In this document: piece after piece, positions 8,802-17,962 of the stretch
How positions within the stretch are numbered: position 1 is the stretch's first letter
Layout of the letters: each line of letters begins with the position of its first letter
Notes under the pieces: generated by a model
What the model was told of the DNA's origin: nothing
Database searches by the model: none
What the model saw: only the letters and a program-made list of their open reading frames with translations
Made by a program: the position numbers and the translations under genes
From: Gelidibacter salicanalis
GTDB taxonomy: Bacteria; Bacteroidota; Bacteroidia; Flavobacteriales; Flavobacteriaceae
DNA length: 64,000 nucleotides
Assembly: GCF_016469035.1 (NCBI RefSeq)
Contig: NZ_JAEHJZ010000018.1
Coordinates: forward strand, 124,001 to 188,000
Direction: 5' to 3'

Positions 8802-9377
8802 ATGGCAAACTATATTGAACTCACTAAATTCATAAAAAAGAATATTAATATTGAAGACAAAGATTTAAAAATCGTGTTATCTTATTTTAAAACAATAAAA
8901 AAAAGTAAAAATGACATTTTACTTTCAAATGGAAAAAACAGTCAGGTGAGTTATTTTGTAAAAAAAGGTTGTTTAAGACTATTTTACATTGATGAGGAGG
9001 GGAAAGATGTTACACGTTATATTGCATTTGAGAATCAATTTGCTACAGAACTTGTTAGTTTTATAACAAATGAACCTGCACAAGAAACTATTCAAGTCAT
9101 TGAAAATAGTGAACTTTTATACATCACTCACGATGACTTCAGGCATCTCATGATAATTGTTCCCAAATGGAGAGATTTTTATAATATCTATTTAGAAAAA
9201 GCATATGTTAATAATTCGAAAAGATTACACTCATTTACCGCGCTAGATGCATCAGAGCGATACAAGCAATTGTTTAAAATTAACCCAAATATTGTGAAAC
9301 GTCTACCCAATAAAACAGTCGCTTCTTATATCAATATATCTCAAGAAACTTTGAGTCGGATAAAATCTAAAATCTGA
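8802..9377 (+). CDS. Crp/Fnr family transcriptional regulator
   Basis: The product has 191 residues. The N-terminal cyclic-nucleotide-binding-like jelly roll (ILLSNGKNSQVSYFVKKGCL, then DEEGKDVTRYIAFENQF) is followed by a helical linker and a shortened C-terminal HTH (RLPNKTVASYINISQETLSR). The typical cAMP-binding Arg/Ser pocket (RSA) is not evident, as in many Bacteroidota homologues that sense other signals. The ATG directly abuts the ribB stop. No cysteine cluster for an iron-sulphur centre is seen. It likely controls its own unit or stress-responsive flavin supply; that target is an inference from position only. Confidence 0.85.
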   Translation: MANYIELTKFIKKNINIEDKDLKIVLSYFKTIKKSKNDILLSNGKNSQVSYFVKKGCLRLFYIDEEGKDVTRYIAFENQFATELVSFITNEPAQETIQVIENSELLYITHDDFRHLMIIVPKWRDFYNIYLEKAYVNNSKRLHSFTALDASERYKQLFKINPNIVKRLPNKTVASYINISQETLSRIKSKI

Positions 9378-9391
9378 TTCCGAAAAGGAAT
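9377..9391 (+). terminator. Small hairpin after the Crp/Fnr gene
   Basis: ATTCC, GAAAA loop, GGAAT (9377-9391) starts at the last base of the stop codon and is followed by AATTTCATT. The five-base stem with a weak T tract may act as a terminator for the ribB-crp unit. Confidence 0.3.
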
Positions 9392-9506
9392 AATTTCATT
9401 GTATTGCCTGTTTAGACTATAAGGATTGCAACATATTTATCATAAAGTGTTTGTTTTGTGATACCCGAAAAATAGAACTCCCTGTACATTTACTTAAAAA
9501 AATATT

Positions 9507-10925
9507 ATGCTAAAAACGATAAAAAATATTGTAATAATTTCAATGGCTCTTTTTTGTTTTATTGGATACAGTCAAACTGAAACAAAAGCAAAATATGTGT
9601 TTCTGTTTATAGGAGATGGTATGGGTGCAAGTCAGATTTACACTGCTGAAATGTATTTAAATGCAAAGCCTGGCGAAATTAAAGTAGAACCACTTTTAAT
9701 GAATAGTTTTCCGGTACGCACAAATATGACCAACTATTCAGCAAGTTCTTATGTTACCACATCATGTGCAGCAGCAACTGCAATGTCAACAGGTTTAAAA
9801 ACGAATAATGGGATAATTGGAAAATCTCCCAATCAAAAAATAGATTACGAAAACATATCTCAAAAAGCAAAGAAGGCAGGTTTTAAAGTCGGTATTTTAT
9901 CTAGTGTAATGATAGATCATGCCACTCCAGCATCCTTTTATGCACATCAAAATTCTCGTGATATGTATTACGAAATTAGTATGGAGCTACCCAATTATAA
10001 TATTGACTATTTTGGAGGCGGGGGTTTCCATTATCCAGAAGGAGAAAATGGAGGGCAACCCAATTCATATGAAAATGCGATAAAAAAAGGCTATACCATT
10101 GCCAACTCTCATGAGGAGATTAATAAGTTAAAACATGGAGATGAAAAAATAATTGCAATAAATCCTGATATGTACCCTTCAGGAGAATTTTACTGGGCAA
10201 TCGATAAAAATGAAGAAGCACTTACTCTAGCTGATTTTACAAAAAAAGGGATTGAAGTGATGGATAATGATAAAGGTTTCTTTATGATGGTTGAAGGAGG
10301 TAAAATTGACTGGGCATGTCATGGAAACGATGGTGTAACCATGATACATGAAGTACTTGCATTAAATGAAGCTGTTAGGGTGGCTTATGAGTTTTATAAA
10401 GAGCGACCCGATGAAACATTAATAATAGTTACCGCCGACCATGAAACAGGTTCTTTGTATCCTGGAATCAATTATGCTATGAATCCTGAATTGTTAAAAT
10501 ATCAGAAAATTTCTGTTCAAGAATTTAAAAGAAAAATGACAGATCTTAAAAACACAAACCCAGAAGTATCATTTAATACGCTTTCAGATCTAATACAGGA
10601 AGACTTTGGATTAGGTAATAGTGAAATAGGTTTGACTTTGGACAAAGACGAATTAAGCATGCTAAAATTAGCCTATAACGCGCAGTTTAAAAAAAATAAT
10701 GCAGTAGATGCTGATGCAGATTATTTAGATAAAAATGATGTGAATTCTATTGCAGAAACAGCAGCTTATATTTTGAATAAAAAGGCAGGAATAAGTTGGG
10801 GGTCTGGTGATCATTCAGGTACGCCAGTTCCTGTTAAGGTAATTGGAAAGGGCCAAGAAGAGTTCTCAGAATATTTCGACAATACCGATTTACCTAAAAA
10901 AATACAGAAACTTATGGGTATATAA
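9507..10925 (+). CDS. Secreted alkaline phosphatase (PhoA superfamily)
   Basis: The product has 472 residues. A signal peptide (residues 1-22, ending FIGYSQ) is followed by metal-binding FLFIGDGMGASQIY (Asp37). The nucleophile region is YVTTSCAAATAMSTG with Ser86. Metal ligands follow in DHATPASFYAH, MVEGGKIDWACH, VTADHETGSLYPG and WGSGDHSGTPVPV. The enzyme would release phosphate from monoesters in the periplasm. The residue before the nucleophile is Thr, where classical PhoA enzymes have Asp, and a Cys follows it. No pho-type regulator is adjacent. Its location between xylan genes may be incidental. Confidence 0.9.
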   Translation: MLKTIKNIVIISMALFCFIGYSQTETKAKYVFLFIGDGMGASQIYTAEMYLNAKPGEIKVEPLLMNSFPVRTNMTNYSASSYVTTSCAAATAMSTGLKTNNGIIGKSPNQKIDYENISQKAKKAGFKVGILSSVMIDHATPASFYAHQNSRDMYYEISMELPNYNIDYFGGGGFHYPEGENGGQPNSYENAIKKGYTIANSHEEINKLKHGDEKIIAINPDMYPSGEFYWAIDKNEEALTLADFTKKGIEVMDNDKGFFMMVEGGKIDWACHGNDGVTMIHEVLALNEAVRVAYEFYKERPDETLIIVTADHETGSLYPGINYAMNPELLKYQKISVQEFKRKMTDLKNTNPEVSFNTLSDLIQEDFGLGNSEIGLTLDKDELSMLKLAYNAQFKKNNAVDADADYLDKNDVNSIAETAAYILNKKAGISWGSGDHSGTPVPVKVIGKGQEEFSEYFDNTDLPKKIQKLMGI

Positions 10926-10971
10926 ATGAATCATTTTAGATGAAATTCTTTTAAAAATATCCGCAATTAAT

Positions 10972-11796
10972 ATGAATGTGATGTATCCATCTCAAGGAAA
11001 TTATAATTTTAGTGCAGCAGATGCTATTGTTGATTTTGCACAAGCAAATGGTATGAATGTTCACGGACATGCATTAATATGGCACAATGCAACACCTTCT
11101 TGGGTTGAAAATTTTGCAGGAACAAATGCTGAATTTGAAGCAATGGTTAAAGATTATATTACAACCACTTTAACAAGATACAAAGGGAAAGTTCGCTCTT
11201 GGGATGTAGTGAATGAAGCTTTTGAAGATGGATCAGGTCATCCACTTAGAAATTCTGTTTTTAGACAAAAAATGGGAGACGATTATATTAAAAAATGTTT
11301 CCAATTTGCGAGAGATGCAGATCCAGACGTATTACTTTTTTACAACGATTACAATATGGCTTCAAGTTCAACGAAAAGAGCCGCAATGTTTAAATTGGTT
11401 GATGATTTAGGTGATTTAATTGATGGAGTAGGTGGTCAAATGCATATTTCATACAACGGTCCTTCAGCTTCTCAAATTCAAAGTTTTGCAGATGGTGTGG
11501 TTTCTAGAAATTTAAAACTACATTTTGCTGAATTAGACATTAGAGCAAATCCTGATAACGATTTAACTTCTCTGTCAAATGAAAGAGCTGAAGCACAAAG
11601 AGCAAAATACACAGAAGTGGTATCTATTTATAATTCAATTCCTTTGGAAAATAAATTTGCCATAACGGTTTGGGGTGTACGTGATAATGAATCTTGGTTG
11701 ATTGATTTCTGGGGAAATCCTGATTGGCCTTTATTATACGATGCTAATTATGCTAAGAAAGCATCTTATTACGGCTATCTAGAAGGACTTCAATAA
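10972..11796 (+). pseudogene. GH10 xylanase, 5'-truncated
   Basis: The 274 codons match GH10 from the second strand of the barrel onward: MNVMYPSQGNYNF, GHALIWHNATPSWVENF, acid/base Glu in SWDVVNEAFED and nucleophile Glu in HFAELDIRAN, ending ASYYGYLEGLQ. The signal peptide and first ~70-80 residues, including the substrate-binding NDMK region normally just before MNVMYP, are missing. The 46 bases between the phosphatase stop and this ATG do not encode them. A deletion therefore fused the phosphatase 3' flank to the middle of a xylanase gene. Internal codons are intact, so the loss may be recent. The remaining protein would lack a secretion signal and a complete barrel. Confidence 0.85.
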
Positions 11797-11816
11797 CAAC
11801 AAAATTTAATCTATTT

Positions 11817-11877
11817 AAACGGGTTTGCAAATTTGAAAATAACACTATTTTTTTTGGATTTGCAAATCCGTTTTTTT
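11817..11877 (+). terminator. Strong rho-independent terminator after the truncated GH10 gene
   Basis: AAACGGGTTTGCAAAT (11817-11832) pairs with ATTTGCAAATCCGTTT (11858-11873), with one G-T pair, across a 25-base loop. A run of T residues to 11877 follows. It lies 20 bases after the stop of the truncated xylanase and 14 bases before the next xylanase ATG, so it separates two units. Confidence 0.8.
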
Positions 11878-11891
11878 ATATATAAAATATT

Positions 11892-12986
11892 ATGAGAAAT
11901 AAATTCAAGACACATTTTTATTTATTCGTTTGTGTAATAGCAATTTGTAGTTGTAAAAATAAAGAAAACATTAAGGTAGCGGAAGGTCTAAAAGACTATA
12001 CAACCTTTCCCATAGGAACGGCTATTAATATTAAAATCTTAATGAATGATGCTGAACTTCAAAAAACACAAAAACAGAATTTTAATAGCATTACGGCCAC
12101 TAATGATATGAAAATGCAGTCCATAATACCGACTGAAAATAATTATAATTGGAAGACTGTCGATACCATTTTGAATTATGCCGAAACACATAATCAGCGA
12201 TTATTTGGACATAATTTAATTTGGCATAGTTCTACTCCAGAATGGGTTATAGCTAAAGCAGAAAAAGATAGTCTATGGTTAGATAGCTTTATGAAAGAAT
12301 ACATAACACGTTATGTTGGACGTTACAAAGGTAAAGTTGCTGCTTGGGATGTTGTTAATGAGGCTTTTGAATCAAAAGGTGGCGCATATCGGGAAACGAT
12401 TTGGTACAACAAATTGGGCAAACGCTATATAGCTGATGCCTTTAGGTATGCACATGAAGCCGACCCTGATGCAGTCTTATTTTACAATGACTTTAATATT
12501 GAACGCGATACCTTAAAACTTAATGCCATGCTCAAAATTGTCGAAGAATTTAAGGCTGAAGGTGTTCCGATTTCTGGAATAGGATTTCAGATGCACATTC
12601 GTATGGATATCCCAGATGAAACCATTGCATATGCACTCAAAAAAGCGGCGGCCACAGGTTTACAAATCCATTTGTCTGAAGTTGATATTATTTTCAATAA
12701 GCACGATGACACGAAGGAAGGAGGCGTTGAAACCTATTCGACCATAACTGATGAAATGAAAAAAGCCCAAGGAGAAAAATATAAAAAACTGGTTTTGATG
12801 TACCGTGAAATCGTACCAAAAAAGCAACAATACGGTATCACATTTTGGGATTTTACAGACCGGGATACATGGATAAGAGGATTTTTTAATATTCAAGATT
12901 GGCCCTCACTATATGATGATAATCTTCAACCCAAGCCAGCTTATTTTGGATTCAAGGAAGGGCTTGAAGCAGAACTTAAAAACTAA
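11892..12986 (+). CDS. GH10 endo-1,4-beta-xylanase (lipoprotein)
   Basis: The product has 364 residues. The lipobox AICSC (Cys21) predicts envelope anchoring. Complete GH10 landmarks are present: FNSITATNDMKMQSI, GHNLIWHSSTPEWV, acid/base Glu157 in WDVVNEAFE, FYNDFNIE, GFQMHIRM, and nucleophile Glu263 in HLSEVDI, ending TFWDFTDRDTWI. The insert NKHDDTKEGGVETYS after the nucleophile strand is slightly longer than usual. Its TAA overlaps the ATG of the GH43 gene (TAATG), so the two are translationally coupled. Together they degrade xylan to xylose at the cell surface or in the periplasm. Confidence 0.95.
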   Translation: MRNKFKTHFYLFVCVIAICSCKNKENIKVAEGLKDYTTFPIGTAINIKILMNDAELQKTQKQNFNSITATNDMKMQSIIPTENNYNWKTVDTILNYAETHNQRLFGHNLIWHSSTPEWVIAKAEKDSLWLDSFMKEYITRYVGRYKGKVAAWDVVNEAFESKGGAYRETIWYNKLGKRYIADAFRYAHEADPDAVLFYNDFNIERDTLKLNAMLKIVEEFKAEGVPISGIGFQMHIRMDIPDETIAYALKKAAATGLQIHLSEVDIIFNKHDDTKEGGVETYSTITDEMKKAQGEKYKKLVLMYREIVPKKQQYGITFWDFTDRDTWIRGFFNIQDWPSLYDDNLQPKPAYFGFKEGLEAELKN

Positions 12987-14698
12987 TGAGAATAAGTCGG
13001 TTCATAGCGTCAATGCTGATAATTTCAGTTATTTTCAGTTGTAAGAAAAAATTGAACAAAGAAGATTCAAAGCAACATGCAACTGTGGAGGCCACAATAA
13101 ATAACCCCATTCTGAAAGGTTTTTATCCTGACCCCAGTATCATAAAAGTTAAAAGCGATTATTATTTGGTCAATTCCTCTTTCGCTTATTTTCCGGGCTT
13201 GCCTTTATTTCACAGTACTGATTTGGTCAACTGGAAACAAATTGGACACGCCATGGACAGACCTGAACAACTCAATCTTGACGGATTGGGGGTTTCCAGA
13301 GGCTTGTTTGCACCTGGCATCAGTTATCACAACGACAGGTTTTATATTGTCTGTACTTTAATCGATAATGGAAACAACTTTATCATACATGCAAAAAATC
13401 CTGCTGGACCATGGAGCGACCCTGTGTTTATTCCGCAATTGGATGGCGGAATTGACCCCTCATTATTTTTTGATGATGACGGGAAGTGTTATTTAATTTA
13501 TAACAGTGTACCACCAGATAATAAAGGTGATTACGACGGACATCGAACCTTGAGATTGTACCAATTTGACATAAATAATAATAAAGTAATTGGCGAGGAA
13601 CATATTGTGGTCAATAAAGGTGCAAAGCTTGAAGATAATCCCATCTGGATTGAAGGGCCACATATCCTAAAAAGAAACGGTTACTACTATTTAATTGCTG
13701 CGGAAGGTGGCACTAATTACGACCATTCGGAAGTCGTTTTTAGAAGCAAATCGGTATTAGGACCTTATGAAAGTTACACCAACAACCCGATTTTGACACA
13801 GCGCCATTTAGATCCGAAACGTCCAAACCCAATTACGACGACGGGTCATGCCGATTTTGTAAAAGATGATTTGGGCAATTGGTGGTCCGTGTTTTTAGGT
13901 TGCAGACCTTATCCCGAAAATCAATACAATACAGGTCGTGAAACTTTTATGGCACCAGTAAGCTGGGAAAATGATTGGCCAAAAATCGATTTGGGCGGCG
14001 ATATCGTGAAATCCAAATATACTATAGAAATCAAAAATCCACTTGATACCACTATTGATTCCAATTATCTAAGAAATTATTTTTATGACGATTTCAAATC
14101 TGAAAAGTTAAATTACAAATATGCCTTTTTGAGAACGCCACGTAATTCTTGGTATAACATTGATACGACAAATGCAGGTCATCTAATTATAGATACAAGA
14201 CCAGAATCAGCCTCAGAACTTGTAAATCCGAGTTTTATTGGGCACCGTCAGGAACATTTGAAAGGTGAGGTGGTTACAAAGCTTGAATTTTCAACAGATA
14301 AGCCCAATGAAAAAGCTGGTCTTTTAATTTTTCAAAATGAAAACCATTTTTATTTTCTTGCCAAATCATTCCAAAATGGAAATCCAGTTGTTCAGCTATT
14401 AAAATCTGATGCATCGGGGTTGATTGAATTGGCTTCAGTTCCCATCAAAAATCCTGAAAATGCAACCTATTTAAAAGTGGAAGCAGATTTTGGGAACTAC
14501 AATTTTTATTATTCCGATGATGGGAAAACATACAGTTCAGTTGCAAAGAATATCGAAGCCAAATTTTTAAGCACTGAAGTCGCTGGCGGTTTTGTTGGTG
14601 CTTTTTATGCGATGTACACCACTTCTTTAGGACAAAGATCTACGAATAAAGCCAGTTTTGATTGGTTTCAAAATACAAATTTAGATGAAGAAAATTAA
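12986..14698 (+). CDS. GH43 beta-xylosidase with C-terminal concanavalin-like domain (lipoprotein)
   Basis: The product has 570 residues with lipobox VIFSC (Cys19). The N-terminal five-bladed GH43 propeller shows the catalytic triad: Asp49 in GFYPDPSI, Asp157 in GGIDPSLFFDDDG and Glu223 in WIEGPHIL. From about residue 365 a beta-sandwich of the GH43 C2/DUF1349 type follows (YFYDDFKSEKLNYKYAFLR, then EKAGLLIFQNENHFYFLAKS). This architecture is typical of exo-beta-1,4-xylosidases and arabinofuranosidases. It overlaps the xylanase stop by one base, and its own last 14 bases overlap the start of the isomerase-like gene, so the three genes are one coupled operon. Confidence 0.93.
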   Translation: MRISRFIASMLIISVIFSCKKKLNKEDSKQHATVEATINNPILKGFYPDPSIIKVKSDYYLVNSSFAYFPGLPLFHSTDLVNWKQIGHAMDRPEQLNLDGLGVSRGLFAPGISYHNDRFYIVCTLIDNGNNFIIHAKNPAGPWSDPVFIPQLDGGIDPSLFFDDDGKCYLIYNSVPPDNKGDYDGHRTLRLYQFDINNNKVIGEEHIVVNKGAKLEDNPIWIEGPHILKRNGYYYLIAAEGGTNYDHSEVVFRSKSVLGPYESYTNNPILTQRHLDPKRPNPITTTGHADFVKDDLGNWWSVFLGCRPYPENQYNTGRETFMAPVSWENDWPKIDLGGDIVKSKYTIEIKNPLDTTIDSNYLRNYFYDDFKSEKLNYKYAFLRTPRNSWYNIDTTNAGHLIIDTRPESASELVNPSFIGHRQEHLKGEVVTKLEFSTDKPNEKAGLLIFQNENHFYFLAKSFQNGNPVVQLLKSDASGLIELASVPIKNPENATYLKVEADFGNYNFYYSDDGKTYSSVAKNIEAKFLSTEVAGGFVGAFYAMYTTSLGQRSTNKASFDWFQNTNLDEEN

Positions 14699-15968
14699 GT
14701 TTTTATTGGTCTTGATGATATCATCTGTCTTTGTAATGTCTGGTCAGGAATCGGAGCTTAACCAACAAGCTCTTTTAAGACATTATATTGGCACTTGGTA
14801 TAGTACAGATACCATTACGGATACGGAAGTAGGCGCGAACCCATCTATAAAAATGACCGTTGAGCCGAGCATAAACGCTGAAAATGCCTTGCATGTAAAA
14901 GTTTTTGAAAAAGCTGGCAACACCTGGCAAACAATATTAGTTGAACTTATTAGCTATGATAAGACCAGCAATCAAATTGTGGCGTTGGGCACGAATATAA
15001 ATCATGGAAGCTTCGTTGGTTCTGGCCGTTTTTTAAATGATTCTCTCTGGGTGATGAAAGACAAGGACTTCAATGGCAAGCCTACTTTAGACGTCAAGTT
15101 TGAGTTTAAAAGCTTGACTGAAGTCCTGTTGACAGGAACAGATTACAAGACAAATAAAACTTGGAAGGTGAAGTATATCAAACAAAATCCAAAAGATAAA
15201 CAGATCGGGATTCAGTTGGTTTCTGTTCGAAAAAAAATGCTCGATAACCCAGAGAAAACCTTGAATGAATTAAGTAGGATGGGCTTTAGTTTTATTGAAT
15301 CGTTTGTATATGATATCGGGAAGTTCTATGATTACACACCAATTGAGTTTAAAAATTTGGTAGAATCCCAAGGTCTTAAATTTAAGGGTTCTATGGTTTT
15401 TAAAGATATGCTCGGTAAAGATGATAAAGAAATTATGACTTGGTGGAACCAATGTGTGAAATCTCATAAAGAAGCTGGTGTGACTTTTATAACCACTTCA
15501 AATAATGAAATTGATAAGGTAAAAACACTTCAAGATTTAGAAAGGCTCTGCAAGCTCTATAATAGGATAGGAAAGTTATGTCAGGAGAATGGAATAAAAT
15601 TTGGAATTCACAATCATACCAAAGAATTCAAAACGGTCGAGACTACCGTCATGTATGATTATTTGCTCAATAACACGAATCCTGAATATGTATTTTTTGA
15701 AAGTGATTTATACTGGATGAAAGTAGCTGGAATTAACCCGGTAGACTATTTTATTACCTATCCCAACCGCTTCTTAAGTTGGCACTTGAAAGATGACACC
15801 GAATTGGGTGCAAGCGGAACCATGGATTTTCAAAAAATATATTCCCATTCCGAGAAAGCTGGATTGCTTTATCCAATAGCGGAAGTAGAACAGTACAATT
15901 TTGACCCTTTGTTCAGCGTGGAAATGGCCTACCAATATTTGTATTATTTAATCCTTGGAGAAAAATAA
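14685..15968 (+). CDS. Secreted sugar isomerase/epimerase-like protein with N-terminal beta domain
   Basis: The product has 427 residues. A signal peptide (residues 1-20, VFVMSGQ) is followed by a lipocalin- or heme-binding-like beta domain of about 140 residues that starts LLRHYIGTWYSTD. From about residue 165 comes a xylose isomerase-like TIM barrel (AP endonuclease 2 superfamily). Likely metal ligands lie in GIHNHTKEF, FFESDLYWMKVAG, SWHLKDD and IAEVEQYNFDP. Export of a sugar isomerase fold is typical of Bacteroidota polysaccharide loci but not well characterised. Coupling to GH10 and GH43 suggests it acts on a released xylan component. A reaction cannot be assigned. Confidence 0.8.
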   Translation: MKKIKFLLVLMISSVFVMSGQESELNQQALLRHYIGTWYSTDTITDTEVGANPSIKMTVEPSINAENALHVKVFEKAGNTWQTILVELISYDKTSNQIVALGTNINHGSFVGSGRFLNDSLWVMKDKDFNGKPTLDVKFEFKSLTEVLLTGTDYKTNKTWKVKYIKQNPKDKQIGIQLVSVRKKMLDNPEKTLNELSRMGFSFIESFVYDIGKFYDYTPIEFKNLVESQGLKFKGSMVFKDMLGKDDKEIMTWWNQCVKSHKEAGVTFITTSNNEIDKVKTLQDLERLCKLYNRIGKLCQENGIKFGIHNHTKEFKTVETTVMYDYLLNNTNPEYVFFESDLYWMKVAGINPVDYFITYPNRFLSWHLKDDTELGASGTMDFQKIYSHSEKAGLLYPIAEVEQYNFDPLFSVEMAYQYLYYLILGEK

Positions 15969-15979
15969 TTATAAAGCTT

Positions 15980-16342
15980 ATGCAAAAGACAGCACAGTTA
16001 AAAATAATCAGTAGTTTTTTCCATTTAATATTTACGTTGATTGGACAAGTATAAAATTCGACACTGTGGAATGCAAGAGCATTCTACAATGCTCAATACG
16101 AGCCAGAAACGGGAATTTACCACGGCGCAGGTCAAGATTTTAATAGTTGTAAGGATTACATGAATGCCGTGGGTAAAGCACATACACCAGTTATTTATAT
16201 GACCTATATCAATATCAATCAGGATATTGAGGGGATTACAAAATGGGGCGAAAAATTGCTGAAGGATTTGGAAAGTCTTCCAGAAGAATAGATATCACAG
16301 ATAGGATTGACCTATACTGGAGGAAAAGATACAGGAGCAGGA
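15980..16342 (+). pseudogene. GH26-like glycanase, truncated and frame-broken copy
   Basis: The frame from the ATG at 15980 has in-frame stops after FTLIGQV and after ESLPEE. It nevertheless reads YNAQYEPETGIYHGAGQDF, HTPVIYMTYININQD and TKWGEKLLKDLESLPEE, matching the intact protein at 18,295. Similarity ends at about 16,342, inside the glycine-rich GGKDTGAG segment. There the sequence switches directly into a DUF5916 3' fragment in the same frame. This mirrors the ThuA/DUF5916 junction at 271. It is a relic without catalytic residues. Confidence 0.8.
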
Positions 16343-16555
16343 CTCGATTTTACACCCGATATTTTGTTTTCGTCAAACATTCAGTTTGATGATGTAAGTG
16401 AGATTCTAAGGTCCAATACCCGTTTTCGATGGATATTTACACCATGTACTGATACTTATTGTGTGTATAACCACAATTGGCCAAACGATCCGGCAGTGAA
16501 TAGAAGACTTTTTACAATAGAAAAGGGAGCGGCGATCAAGGTAATTTATAAATAA
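16343..16555 (+). pseudogene. DUF5916 family protein, 3' fragment (second copy)
   Basis: About 70 codons encode the C-terminal strands of a DUF5916 protein: LDFTPDILFSSNIQFDDVSE, RFRWIFTPCTDTYCVYNHNW and KGAAIKVIYK, stopping with TAA. It matches the last part of the relic at 272-616. The open frame runs on from the GH26-like fragment, producing a chimeric 82-codon frame from the ATG at 16,307. There is no complete domain, so it is scored as a remnant. Confidence 0.7.
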
Positions 16556-16692
16556 TGATTTTAGATAAATTTTGTTTTTACCGAAATCAAATAGACAAAG
16601 GGGTCAGTTGAGTTCAGTGTATTCATAAAAGGCACAGCCAAAACATCATGTCCACTCGCGAAGAAGGTGGTTTTCAAAAAGGAAACTAACAA

Positions 16693-17958
16693 ATGGAAAA
16701 AAATATAGTAAGAGAACATACTTTGGCAATCATAAGAAAATGGATCTTTTTTCTTGCACTCCTCTGTTCGGTTGTTGGTGTTTCTCAAGAAGAATCAAAG
16801 GCAGCTCTTAAACTTTTTGTTGATTGTAATTGTGATCAAAGCTACATCCAACAGGATATAAATTTTGTGGACCATGTACGGGACCAAGCTCTGGCCAATA
16901 TAAAACTTTTTATTTATGATATTGCCAACGGCAGCGGTGGCCGAACCTATACATTGGACTTTAAGGGATCGGGCGATTATGAAGGGATCATAAACGAAAG
17001 GATTTTTGACACCAATACCAACTTGTCGCCCGATGATGTTCGTAAAGGCCTAGTAGAAAAGGTAAGATCGGGACTGCTCAAATATGTTATGGAATCAAAC
17101 CTGGCGGACAAGGTCGTTTACAAGATTTCGGACGAAGGCCTTGCGGAACGTCAGGATATCGATTTTGACGACCCTTGGAACAATTGGCTATTTGAAATTT
17201 ATGGCGAAGCCCGGTTGGACAAGGAATCGAGCAAAAAGGAATTTGAGTATGAGCTGGGATTAAAAAGTGATCGGGTCAGCGAGAAATGGAGAATTCGGTC
17301 AGATTTTCAAATGAACCAGTCAAATAGTAGATTTTTCCGTGAAGACGAAACGTTTACCAGCGACCGCGTTCTGTATTCAGGCGAGGGAAGTGTTGTACGC
17401 AGCCTTTCCGATCACTGGTCCACGGGTATATTCACGGGCGCACTCCATGATACTTTTAAGAACCTCGATTTCCGTTACTTTGTTTCCACAGCTGTCGAGT
17501 ACAATATATTTCCGTACAACGAGGTGCTTAGGAGGGAAATTACTTTTGCCTACAAGATTGGATATTTTCATAACGATTATATCGAACCTACCCTGTTTTT
17601 TCAATCGCAGGAAGGTATGTTCAATCATTCTTTGGAGGTTCAGTTAAGATTTAGACAACCGTGGGGAAACTTGGACTCAAGGTTGAGGGGTTCCAGTTTT
17701 TTAAACGATTTTTCAAAAAATAGCTTGCAACTTTATAGTAGTATTTCCGTTCGAGTTTTCAAGGGTCTGGCAGTACGTTTTTCAGGAAATTTCGAAATTG
17801 TCCATGACCAGATTAACCTTTCTGGCGGCAGTGCCTCTATAGAAGATGTCCTGTTGCGACAGAAGCAGATTGCAACGGACTTTGAGTTAAACTTAAGCAT
17901 TGGATTGAGCTACACTTTTGGTTCTGCATTCAATACTATAATCAATACCCGGTTATAA
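16693..17958 (+). CDS. Exported protein with periplasmic N-terminal domain and C-terminal beta-barrel (copy 2)
   Basis: The product has 421 residues and is a close paralogue of the protein at 756-2009: the same signal region (WIFFLALLCSVVGVSQ), FVDCNCDQSYIQQDINFVDH, IANGSGGRTYTLDF, YGEARLDKESSKK, and a barrel ending LSIGLSYTFGSAFN. DNA similarity extends through the 130-base leader and the DUF5916 fragment upstream, so the repeated unit is larger than the gene. Both copies are uninterrupted, whereas the DUF5916 partner is broken in both. That suggests continuing selection on this gene or recent copying. Function is unknown. Confidence 0.75.
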   Translation: MEKNIVREHTLAIIRKWIFFLALLCSVVGVSQEESKAALKLFVDCNCDQSYIQQDINFVDHVRDQALANIKLFIYDIANGSGGRTYTLDFKGSGDYEGIINERIFDTNTNLSPDDVRKGLVEKVRSGLLKYVMESNLADKVVYKISDEGLAERQDIDFDDPWNNWLFEIYGEARLDKESSKKEFEYELGLKSDRVSEKWRIRSDFQMNQSNSRFFREDETFTSDRVLYSGEGSVVRSLSDHWSTGIFTGALHDTFKNLDFRYFVSTAVEYNIFPYNEVLRREITFAYKIGYFHNDYIEPTLFFQSQEGMFNHSLEVQLRFRQPWGNLDSRLRGSSFLNDFSKNSLQLYSSISVRVFKGLAVRFSGNFEIVHDQINLSGGSASIEDVLLRQKQIATDFELNLSIGLSYTFGSAFNTIINTRL

Positions 17959-17962
17959 CTTT

